Below, piece after piece: positions 41,721 to 49,523 of a stretch of 64,000 nucleotides of DNA. Each line of letters opens with the position of its first letter. Within the stretch, counting starts at the first letter, position 1. Location of the stretch: the NCBI RefSeq assembly GCF_028473605.1, contig NZ_CP097267.1:624501-688500 (forward strand). Direction: 5' to 3'. This stretch comes from Acidovorax sp. NCPPB 3576. Its GTDB lineage: Bacteria; Pseudomonadota; Gammaproteobacteria; Burkholderiales; Burkholderiaceae_C. Position numbers and translations under genes: made by a program. Below the pieces are notes generated by a model. It made no database searches, had not been told where the DNA came from, and saw only the letters and a list, made by a program, of their open reading frames with translations.

Positions 41721-43343
41721 ATGATGAAGAAGCAAAACGTGGTGATCGGCTTTCTGGGTACCCAGCTCGACTCGGGCAAGGGGGCGGGGCGCTGGGAGAA
41801 ATGGCGCCCGACGCTTTCGCTGGTGCAGCACGACGATGTGGTCGTCGCGCGGATGGAGTTGTTCTATACCCCGCCCCACCGTGAACTGGCCGAGCGGGTG
41901 CGCACCGACATAAACGCGGCTTCACCCGAAACCACGGTGGCGCTGGTGCCCCTCGACATTGCCGACCCCTGGGACTTCGGCGAGGTCTATGCCAAGCTCT
42001 TCGACTGGACGCAGGGCTACGCTTTCGACACCGAGCGCGAGGAGTACTGGACGCACATCACCACCGGCACGCACGTGGCGCAGATCTGCCTGTTCCTTCT
42101 GGTGGAGTCGCGGCGCATTCCCGGCGTGCTCGCCCAGACGTCGCCCCCGAAGCGCCAGCAGGCGGGAGATCCCGGCAGCTACGCGCTGATCGACCTGGAC
42201 CTGTCACGCTACGACGTGATCGCCCAGCGCTTTGGCGCCGAGCAGCGCGATGCGGTGGACTTTCTCAAGAGCGGCATCGCCACGCGCAATACCCGTTTCA
42301 ATGCGCTGATCGAAGAGGTGGAGCGGGTGGCGGTGCGATCGCGCGCACCCATCCTCTTCACCGGTCCGACTGGCGCGGGCAAGTCGCATCTGGCGCGGCG
42401 CATGTTTGAACTGAAGAAAGCCCGCCACCAGGTGGAGGGCGAATTCGTGGATGTGAACTGCGCCACGCTGCAGGGCGACGGCGCGGCGTCCACGCTGTTC
42501 GGGCACAAGAAGGGCGCCTTCACCGGCGCGGCAGCGGACCGGGCGGGCTTGCTGCGCACGGCCCACAAGGGCGTGCTGTTTCTCGACGAGATCGGCGAAC
42601 TGGGCGTGGACGAGCAGGCCATGCTGCTCAAGGCCGTGGAGGAAAAGCGCTTCTATCCCATGGGCAGCGACCGCGAGGTGGCCAGCGATTTCGAGCTGAT
42701 CGCCGGCACCAACCGCGACCTGCGGGCCGAGGTGGCGGCCGGGCGTTTTCGCGAAGACCTGTACGCGCGCATCAACCTGTGGAGCTACCAGTTGCCGGGC
42801 CTGGCCCAGCGGCCCGAGGACATCGAGCCCAATGTGGACCACCTGCTGGCGCGATGCGGCGTGGAGCTGGGCCGCACGGTGCGTCTGTCGGCCGAGGCGC
42901 GGGCGGTGTACCTGCGCTATGCGCAGTCTCCCGAGGCGCTGTGGAGCGGCAACTTCCGCGACCTGTCGGCCAGCGCCACCCGCCTGGCCACGTTGGCCGA
43001 GGGCGGGCGCATCGGTCTGCCCCTGGTGGAGGCGGAAATCGCGCGCCTGCAGTGGCTGTGGCAACCTCTCGGTCCGGCAGACCGCGGCCAGGATGGCGAT
43101 GCGGTGGACCTGGCCGCACTGCTGGGCGAGCCGCAGGTGCAGTCCATGGACCTTTTCGACCAGTTGCAGCTAGCGGCCGTGCTGCGTGTGTGCCGCGGGG
43201 CGCGCACGCTGTCGGATGCAGGGCGGCAGCTGTTCCAGGCGTCGCGCTCGCAGCGCGCGGTCGTCAACGATGCGGACCGCCTGCGCAAATACCTGGCGCG
43301 ATTCGGTCTGGACTGGGAGCAGGCCCGCAGCGGTGGACGATAA
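41721..43343 (+). CDS. rtcR: RtcR, sigma-54-dependent activator of the RNA-repair operon
   Basis: 540 aa (or 539 from the second ATG). N-terminal CARF-type regulatory domain (about 1-180: VVIGFLGTQLD, ITTGTHVAQICLFLLVESR), AAA+ domain with Walker A GPTGAGKS (about 213), sigma-54 contact loop GAFTGA (265-270), Walker B VLFLDEIGEL, and a C-terminal Fis-like helix (ASVNDADRLRKYLARFGL-type end). In E. coli RtcR is activated by RNA ends with 2',3'-cyclic phosphate or tRNA fragments sensed by CARF. Divergent from rsr. Confidence 0.95.
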   Translation: MMKKQNVVIGFLGTQLDSGKGAGRWEKWRPTLSLVQHDDVVVARMELFYTPPHRELAERVRTDINAASPETTVALVPLDIADPWDFGEVYAKLFDWTQGYAFDTEREEYWTHITTGTHVAQICLFLLVESRRIPGVLAQTSPPKRQQAGDPGSYALIDLDLSRYDVIAQRFGAEQRDAVDFLKSGIATRNTRFNALIEEVERVAVRSRAPILFTGPTGAGKSHLARRMFELKKARHQVEGEFVDVNCATLQGDGAASTLFGHKKGAFTGAAADRAGLLRTAHKGVLFLDEIGELGVDEQAMLLKAVEEKRFYPMGSDREVASDFELIAGTNRDLRAEVAAGRFREDLYARINLWSYQLPGLAQRPEDIEPNVDHLLARCGVELGRTVRLSAEARAVYLRYAQSPEALWSGNFRDLSASATRLATLAEGGRIGLPLVEAEIARLQWLWQPLGPADRGQDGDAVDLAALLGEPQVQSMDLFDQLQLAAVLRVCRGARTLSDAGRQLFQASRSQRAVVNDADRLRKYLARFGLDWEQARSGGR

Positions 43344-43351
43344 TCGCCCCC

Positions 43352-43791
43352 GTGAAGCGCGCCAGACCGCCGCTGGTGCAATCTGGGAAACCAGGCACTG
43401 GAGGAACGTCCGGACTGCACAGGACAGCGTAGCAGCTAACGGCTGCCCACCGTGAGGTGAGGATCAGAGCAACAGAGACGAGTCTTAGCAGGCACAAGCC
43501 ACCGAAGGTGTTCTATCGGTCACCCGCGCAAGCGGGTACGGCTGGCGCAAGCCAGACGGTTTGCGGCGAAAGCCGCAAAGACCATAGCCGCCCGAAGCGG
43601 GCAGCGCCTGCTTCGGGTGAAACGGGCAATCTCTACGCGCAGCAATACCAAGTAGGCCAGCGTTGATGTGGTTCCGCAGAGCTGGCGGGTAGGTAGCATC
43701 GAGCCGTGGTGGCGACACCCGGCCCAGAGTAATGGCGGTCACGCCGCGGGCAACCGCGGTGCACAGAATCCGGCTTATCGGCGCGCTTCAC
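43352..43791 (+). ncRNA. rnpB: RNase P RNA (class A)
   Basis: Catalytic RNA that trims tRNA 5' leaders. The P1 helix is formed by GTGAAGCGCGCC (43352-43363) and GGCGCGCTTCAC (43780-43791). Core motifs seen: GAGGAACGTCCGGACTGCAC with ACAGGACAGC (CR-I region), CAGAGCAACAGAGA-type CR-II/III, GGTAGGTAGCATCGAG, and near the 3' end AGAGTAATGGCGGTCACG with ACAGAATCCGGCTTATCGG (CR-V). Length of about 440 nt is usual. It starts nine bases after the rtcR stop. Confidence 0.95.
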
Positions 43792-44455
43792 ACTTTGAAT
43801 TCCATTCCGATCCCTTGGCCCGGCAGGCGCTGAGGCGAATCGGCGCCATCCCCGCGTGGGTCTGGCCGCACCTTGAACGCCTTGGCATGAATGCCCTTTT
43901 TCATAGGGGCCCGCTCTGCCGCAGGACCGGGCGCTGCTTTGGGTTCGGCCACGCGCGTTTCTCTTCCCGCGATTTCTCTCTTTGAAATCGGCGCCTTCGC
44001 TTTGGCTCCCTTTGCAGGCGCCACAGGCCTTCCGTGTTTTTCTTCCCCTCGTCGCTCAGCGCAGGCACTGAGTTCGCGCCCGCCGCGCCGTTTCTCTGCC
44101 TTCAGTTCATCCGGCATGCGCCTCTGGCCGGCTTTCAGAACGCTTCAGAAGTCTTAAGGGAGATCGGCCGGGTTTTCATGCCGTGCTGCATTCAATCCCA
44201 CCAGAATATTCACAGGCGCTGGTAGCCACTCATGCCGTGGATTAACAGTGCCATGCATTTTCAATTCGAAGGAAATGATGGCGCGTGTTGTCTTCCATGT
44301 GCGTGACGGTCCCTCATTGGCGAATGCCTGCCGATGTGGCCCTGCGGCTCTGCAGCGCTGTTGCGAGGGCATGGCCAGTGGCGTACGGCATACCGAGGGG
44401 CAACCGATTTTCAAATGGCCTTCGAATCGATTTTCTTTCCTCAAAGGATATAGAC
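43792..44455. other. Intergenic region without a supported gene
   Basis: No convincing coding sequence in 664 bp. Frames on either strand (for example 43788-44117 minus, Lys/Ala/Pro-rich) lack a recognisable domain and a good ribosome site. The last 300 bp become AT-richer and presumably hold the promoter of the gene cluster starting at 44456; no clear -35/-10 pair was found. Confidence 0.5.
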
Positions 44456-45094
44456 ATGAGCAGTGATCCATTCACCCAGATACTCAATGAAATTCTGCAG
44501 GGCCTTGTCACGCAATTGAATGGTGAAATCGGATCCGCCATCCGGGGCGCCGGCTACGACCCTTATCCCAATGTCGCCTCGGGCTCTGCCAGCATCGGGG
44601 TGGGCACCGCTTCTTATTCCATCTCCAATCTCACGGGCATTTCCTCGCTGCAAATCCAGGACATGGTGGTCGGAAATGTCACCGCGTCCGGCGCCAATCT
44701 TTCCGGCACGGTGAATTTCCATGCGGTCCTGAACAGTTCCTTGAGTGCGCAGGCCAGCGGAAGCGTGAAAGTGCTGTTCTTCGATCCAGGCATCTCCGGC
44801 AATGTCCGGATCGACAACCCCAGCATCTCGGGTACGGCGCAGTTCCAGGCGGGCACGTCCGGCGGCAAGCTGTGCCTCAACCAGCTGTCGGGCATGAATG
44901 CCAGCTTCAACTACGGCAACGCTTCGGTCTGGATCGATGGCCTGGGGCCGCTCAACTACCTGTTGCAGCCGGTGGAGAACCTGATCCTGGACGCCGCCAA
45001 GGGCGCCATCAGCGGACTGATCTCGTCGCAGATCAACAGCATCGTCGGCCAGGAGCTGAACCAGGCACTGCCCCAGTGCGTGCCCTTTCCATGA
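44456..45094 (+). CDS. Unknown beta-rich protein (TULIP-like guess), cluster gene 1
   Basis: 212 aa, not recognised. An N-terminal amphipathic helix (FTQILNEILQGLVTQLNGEI) is followed by alternating beta-strand sequence rich in Ser/Gly/Asn (SISNLTGISSLQIQDMVVG; GLGPLNYLLQ) and a C-terminal amphipathic helix (LISSQINSIVGQELNQAL). This layout resembles tubular lipid-binding (TULIP/takeout-like) proteins. No signal peptide. AAAGGA precedes the ATG. Stop overlaps the protease start (ATGA). Confidence 0.72.
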   Translation: MSSDPFTQILNEILQGLVTQLNGEIGSAIRGAGYDPYPNVASGSASIGVGTASYSISNLTGISSLQIQDMVVGNVTASGANLSGTVNFHAVLNSSLSAQASGSVKVLFFDPGISGNVRIDNPSISGTAQFQAGTSGGKLCLNQLSGMNASFNYGNASVWIDGLGPLNYLLQPVENLILDAAKGAISGLISSQINSIVGQELNQALPQCVPFP

Positions 45095-45720
45095 GGGTGA
45101 GGATCGAGCCGCTGGCCCGCACGACGCAGCGCATCGGTCCCCTTTTTCCCGCTTTCGAGGAGGTCCTGGGGAGTGCAGGGCAGGCGCTGAACTTGCCGCT
45201 GGAGCCGCAGCAGCGCACCAATTGGTGCTGGGCTGCGGTGACCTGCGCGATTGCCGCCCATTACGGCGACACCTCGTGGCGGCAGGACACGCTGGCCTGG
45301 CGCATTCTCGCGGCGGACGACGTGCTTCCCCATAGCCCGCCGCCAGCGGGACTGCTCTCGGAGCCACGCTACGACCAGCAGGCCGCGATGGAGCGCACCC
45401 TGCGCTACGTGAACTGCCTGGCCGGCTGGAGCAGTGGGCGGCCGCCGTTTCGCCGCCTGATGCGCGAATTGGACGATGGCCGGCCGGTCGCGGTGGCGAT
45501 CCGCTGGCATGCGGGGCCACAGCACTACGTGCTGGTGGACGGCTACTGCCGCACGCAGCGCACGGTCTCGGTCGCCGACCCCCAGTGCGGCCGCGCCACG
45601 GTCGATTTCGATGATTTTCCGTTGCACTACCGCCATGGCGGCGAGTGGATGGAAACCTACTGGACACGCAACCCCCGTTCGGCAAGCCCGACACGCAAAG
45701 GAGAGGTGGAATATGAGTAG
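45091..45720 (+). CDS. Papain-like cysteine protease (AvrRpt2/C70-like), cluster gene 2
   Basis: 209 aa. A complete papain-type triad is visible: Cys46 in QQRTNWCWAAV, His145 in GPQHYVLVDGY and Asp163 in SVADPQCG, with the family's GRPVAVAIRW strand before the His. This matches the C70/AvrRpt2-like papain fold of about 180-200 aa. No signal peptide or transmembrane segment. Translationally coupled to gene 1 and overlapping gene 3 by eight bases, so it probably acts on a cluster partner or on a shared target. Confidence 0.8.
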   Translation: MRVRIEPLARTTQRIGPLFPAFEEVLGSAGQALNLPLEPQQRTNWCWAAVTCAIAAHYGDTSWRQDTLAWRILAADDVLPHSPPPAGLLSEPRYDQQAAMERTLRYVNCLAGWSSGRPPFRRLMRELDDGRPVAVAIRWHAGPQHYVLVDGYCRTQRTVSVADPQCGRATVDFDDFPLHYRHGGEWMETYWTRNPRSASPTRKGEVEYE

Positions 45721-46636
45721 CTACGACGTCGCGCTGGTGCTGGATGCCGGCACCCTCAACCAGGGCATGACCCAGCTGTATGCCAATGCCCAGGCCAAGC
45801 AGAAGCTGTTTCAGGGCGTTCAGGATGTGGGACAGATGGGCATCACCACCGTCAACTGGAGCATCGATGCCGCACCCCAGTTCGTGCTGGCGCCCCCCAC
45901 CACCACGCAGTGGAACGATCCGAACACCTTCGTGCCGTCGGGCGAGACGAAGCCGCCGGCACCGACCGACCAGATGTTCCAGGTGCAGCTGGCGTCCGTG
46001 TCCACCACGTTCAACATGCAGAGCGGGCCGCCGTCCCCGCTGAAGTTCTCGTTCACCCTGTTTGCGCAGGTGACCGTGTCCGACAACCAGATCCAGCTGG
46101 GATCGGTGGCGGTGCTGCCGATCAATCCGAGCGGCGCCACGGAGTTCATGCTCCAGGTGATCTGCGGAATCATCTACACCAAGGTGCAGGCCCTGCTGCA
46201 GGGCTACAAGATTCCGCCCAGCATCCCGGTGGAAGGGCAGAGCTTCACCCCGCCGGTCATGACCGTCACGGGCTCGCACCTGGTGCTGGCGAGCAACCTG
46301 GTGGCCAACGGCACGCCGGACATCAGCGGCGTGCAGTGGCCGCAGCAGGCGCTGGGCGTGCTCGTCGGCCGCAACCTGCTGTCCGCGATGGTGGCCCAGT
46401 ACAGCAGCGCCATCGTGCAGAAGATGGACGACGCCCAGGTCAATCAGAGCGACAGCAACTGGACGGGGAGCTACTCGCTCAATGGCGGCATCAGCAACGC
46501 CTCCATCAAGGTGGCTTCGACGCTGCCCAACATCGATATCACCGCCACCTTCGCGGCCACCGCCTCGGTGGGCGTTTCATGGTGGCTGGTGCCAGCCGCC
46601 TGCGCCCTGGAAGCCGCCTCGAACCTGCTGCCCTGA
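45713..46636 (+). CDS. Unknown beta-rich protein (P47/TULIP-like guess), cluster gene 3
   Basis: 307 aa, not recognised with certainty. It opens SSYDVALVLDAGTLNQGMTQLY, followed by WSIDAAPQFVLAPP, a strand-rich centre and an amphipathic helix around QQALGVLVGRNLLSAMVAQY. The opening and layout recall the P47/OrfX TULIP proteins, an impression from memory only. Strong ribosome site AAAGGAGAGG before ATG. No signal peptide. The end overlaps nothing; 13 bp to gene 4. Confidence 0.7.
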   Translation: MSSYDVALVLDAGTLNQGMTQLYANAQAKQKLFQGVQDVGQMGITTVNWSIDAAPQFVLAPPTTTQWNDPNTFVPSGETKPPAPTDQMFQVQLASVSTTFNMQSGPPSPLKFSFTLFAQVTVSDNQIQLGSVAVLPINPSGATEFMLQVICGIIYTKVQALLQGYKIPPSIPVEGQSFTPPVMTVTGSHLVLASNLVANGTPDISGVQWPQQALGVLVGRNLLSAMVAQYSSAIVQKMDDAQVNQSDSNWTGSYSLNGGISNASIKVASTLPNIDITATFAATASVGVSWWLVPAACALEAASNLLP

Positions 46637-46649
46637 TTGGAGCCACACC

Positions 46650-47048
46650 ATGGTTGACTTTGCCAAAGCCGATTTCGCCACCGACCCCACACCCCTCACG
46701 TTCACCGTCGCCCCCGTGGTGTCCGGCTCGAACACCGTTCAGCTGCAACTGCAGCCGCTGCCCCAATTCACGATCACCTACACCGCGGATGGCAGCGGGT
46801 GGGAGAAGTTCAATGCGGGACTGCTCAAGCACGTGGCGACCACCATCATCGGCGTCGCCACACCCTTCATCACCAGCACCATCCAGAGCAAGGGGCAGGC
46901 CTATCTGAACGAAAAAGCCTCGTTCCCGGTGCCGCCCATCCCCATCACGTTCGACGGCATCAGCCTGAGCCTGACCGCTTCGAACCTGAATATTTCCACC
47001 GCGGATGCGGACCACGTGCTGGTCACGGCCACCGTCAATGTTTCCTGA
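46650..47048 (+). CDS. Unknown small beta-rich protein, cluster gene 4
   Basis: 132 aa, not recognised. Thr/Val/Pro-rich strands (PLTFTVAPVVSGSNTVQLQL; GISLSLTASNLNISTADAD) surround one helix (FNAGLLKHVATTIIGVATPF). It is similar in texture to genes 1 and 3, without cysteines. No export signal. Lies 13 bp after gene 3. Confidence 0.68.
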   Translation: MVDFAKADFATDPTPLTFTVAPVVSGSNTVQLQLQPLPQFTITYTADGSGWEKFNAGLLKHVATTIIGVATPFITSTIQSKGQAYLNEKASFPVPPIPITFDGISLSLTASNLNISTADADHVLVTATVNVS

Positions 47049-47099
47049 CCCGCCGTCCCTGCCCATCGGACCCGGTCACATCGTACGAGGAGAATTTTC

Positions 47100-48473
47100 A
47101 TGAGCGCTGGAATGCAAGCTTTTCAAGACGGCTGGAAGAATCAGCCCGCCGCCACCCTGAACGCCGCCTTGCCCCGCAGGATCGGCCTCGGCGACATCCC
47201 GACGTTGCCGCTGGCACGCTCGCTCGACATGCCCGCGCAGGCCGGCTTTGCGCGCGGCTCGCTGGGCATCGACCTGTCGGGCATGCAGCTGGCGCTGGCC
47301 GGCGACGGGCCGCTCGCGGTCGAGTGCAGCAGCGATGCGCAAGGCCGCTGCGTGCTGGCGGTGCGGCTGCAGGACGTCGCGCTGCAAGGCCTGCACACCC
47401 TGAACGGCACGCAGATCTGGGAGACCGACCTGGACGGCGCCGGCACGGCATTGCCGATGGGGACCCGCCGGCGCGGGGGAAGCGGTGACGACAACCTGCA
47501 CCCCACCTGGGTCCAGACCGCCAACGAACAACGCGGGAAGCTGCAGAACCTGCCTGGCAGCAACGGGCCAACCCTGCTGACCACCTATTCCAACCACCGT
47601 GCGGCCTTCAACGACGTGTTCACCGACCCGCTGGCGTATGCCTTCCAGATGGGTTGGGGCACGCCGGCCATCTCGGGCATGGCGGACGACACCAACAAGG
47701 CGCTGACCCAGGGCGGGGTCGTCAACGATCCCACCAAGCAATACGGTGCAACAACCTACAACGGCAATGCCCAGACCCAGCAGCTGGCCTTGCTGACCAC
47801 GCTGACGGCCATGGCCACGAACGCCGATTCCAACCATCCGACCGATGCCACCAACCCCTACAACCAGGCCGCCGCCGCCACGCTGACCTTCGGTACGAGC
47901 ATCACGCAGAACACAGCCGTGACCCAGATCACCGATGTGCCCCCGCAGACCAAGGACGGCGTCTATGACCTGGTGCAGGGCGGCTCGCCGGCAGCGCCGC
48001 ATTCGGTGGACGACGTGCACAACTTCCTCAACGGCAGCCCCATCGGCGGCCGCGACGCGCAGGGCAACACCTGGACCCGGTCGCTGAGCGAGGACGAGCG
48101 CGTCTTCGTGCGCAAGCTGCAGGCGGACATCGCGGAGCACGCCGCACGGCTGGCCGCGAGAAAGCCGGTGGCCCTGGTGAAGGGGGCGCTGCATGCAAGC
48201 TTGGCCTGCCATGTGTACCTGCAGTTCGGCGCGCAAGGCGCTGAAGGTGCGCCCGCGCTGATCGACGGACGTGTCGAGCTGGACGGGTTCGACCTGCACT
48301 TCGACGACGCCGCATGGAATGCCGCGCTGGGCGACGGCCCGGCGCAGACCGCGCGCGATGCCCTGTCCGAGGCGCGTTTCATCAAGAGCCTGCTGCATGA
48401 CCGCATCGCCGATGCGCTGGAGCGCGCGCTGGTCCAGCCGCTGGCCCAGGCGCTGCTGGATTCGCAGCCGTGA
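47100..48473 (+). CDS. Unknown protein, cluster gene 5
   Basis: 457 aa, not recognised. The first 120 residues are strand-rich (GSLGIDLSGMQLALAGDG). The centre is Asn/Thr/Gln-rich and low in charge (about 190-290). The last 150 residues look helical (ERVFVRKLQADIAEHAARLAARK; SLLHDRIADALERALVQPLA). GAGGAG precedes ATG. Ends in a GTGA overlap with the polyprenyl synthase gene, indicating coupled translation. Confidence 0.72.
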   Translation: MSAGMQAFQDGWKNQPAATLNAALPRRIGLGDIPTLPLARSLDMPAQAGFARGSLGIDLSGMQLALAGDGPLAVECSSDAQGRCVLAVRLQDVALQGLHTLNGTQIWETDLDGAGTALPMGTRRRGGSGDDNLHPTWVQTANEQRGKLQNLPGSNGPTLLTTYSNHRAAFNDVFTDPLAYAFQMGWGTPAISGMADDTNKALTQGGVVNDPTKQYGATTYNGNAQTQQLALLTTLTAMATNADSNHPTDATNPYNQAAAATLTFGTSITQNTAVTQITDVPPQTKDGVYDLVQGGSPAAPHSVDDVHNFLNGSPIGGRDAQGNTWTRSLSEDERVFVRKLQADIAEHAARLAARKPVALVKGALHASLACHVYLQFGAQGAEGAPALIDGRVELDGFDLHFDDAAWNAALGDGPAQTARDALSEARFIKSLLHDRIADALERALVQPLAQALLDSQP

Positions 48474-49492
48474 GGATTGCCGCCGCATCGCCGGACCCGG
48501 TCGACGACATCCTGCAGGGGCTGATGGCGGCGGAGATGCAGGGTTTCGAGCGGGAGCTGGCCAATGCGCTGCAACCGCAGCAGGGCTATCTGACCGACGC
48601 GGAAATGTCGCTCTACCGCGGGGGCAAGAAACTGCGCCCGCTGATGCTGCTGCTGACCGCGCGCCTGTTCCGGCCCGAGGGCGAATTGCCGAACAAGGTG
48701 CTGCGCGCCTCCGCATCGCTGGAGATGCTGCACGTGGCGAGCCTGATCCACGACGACATCATCGATCACGCCTCGCTGCGGCGGGGCCATGCCAGCGTCA
48801 ATGCCGCCCGCGGCACCGAGATGGCGATCATGATCGGCGACATGCAGTTCCTGCAGGCCGTGCGCTGCTTCGTCGATGCGATCGAGGACGAGAACGACAT
48901 GCAGCTCGTGAAATGGGTGCTGGACTCGGCGTTCGACATCTGCCGCGGCGAGATCGACGAGATGACCACGCAGCCCTATTGGCATCCGGATTCGCTGATG
49001 AGCCGGTATCTCACCACGGTCGACCGCAAGACCGCCGTGCTGTTCGGCCTGGCCTGCGAATCCGGCGCCGCACTCATGCGGGCACGCACCTCGGAGCTGC
49101 GTCGCCTCGGCTCCTTCGGGCGCTACATGGGCCGCGCGTTCCAGATGATGGACGACATCTTCGACCTCGCGCATTCCGATGCGCAAGCCGGCAAGTGCCG
49201 GGGCATCGACCTGCATCAGCGGCGCATCACCCTGCCCATCATCCATGCGATGAAGCTGTTCGGCGACGCGCACCCCATGGTGCTCTATCTGCGCGACACG
49301 CAGACCCCGCCGCCGGAGCAGATCAACGCCTGGGTCGATGAGATTCGACGATCCGACGCCTTCGCGCTGGCCTACGCCCAGGCGCGGGACACCGCACTGC
49401 AGGCGGTGCAGTACCTGCAGAACCTGCCCGCCGGCCCGCATCTGCGGGCATTGCACGACATCACCATGCATGTCGTGAACCGACCTTACTGA
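48470..49492 (+). CDS. Polyprenyl diphosphate synthase (IspB-like), cluster gene 6
   Basis: 340 aa, trans-prenyltransferase. GGKKLRPLMLLL, first Asp-rich motif HDDIID (about 95-100), RRGHASVN, second motif MMDDIFDLA (about 228) and TLPIIHAM. The residue five before the first motif is Ala (VASLIHDD), as in long-chain (C40-C50) synthases. The usual Lys before TLP is Arg. It condenses isopentenyl diphosphate units onto an allylic primer. A copy inside an accessory cluster is unusual. GTG start overlapping gene 5. Confidence 0.88.
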   Translation: MRIAAASPDPVDDILQGLMAAEMQGFERELANALQPQQGYLTDAEMSLYRGGKKLRPLMLLLTARLFRPEGELPNKVLRASASLEMLHVASLIHDDIIDHASLRRGHASVNAARGTEMAIMIGDMQFLQAVRCFVDAIEDENDMQLVKWVLDSAFDICRGEIDEMTTQPYWHPDSLMSRYLTTVDRKTAVLFGLACESGAALMRARTSELRRLGSFGRYMGRAFQMMDDIFDLAHSDAQAGKCRGIDLHQRRITLPIIHAMKLFGDAHPMVLYLRDTQTPPPEQINAWVDEIRRSDAFALAYAQARDTALQAVQYLQNLPAGPHLRALHDITMHVVNRPY

Positions 49493-49523
49493 TTGACCGC
49501 CAATTTTTCGAGAGGATGACGCC

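Noticed and set aside
43788..44117. Minus-strand 109-codon frame rich in Lys/Ala/Pro
   Set aside because: Overlaps the 3' end of rnpB, has no recognisable domain and no convincing ribosome site.
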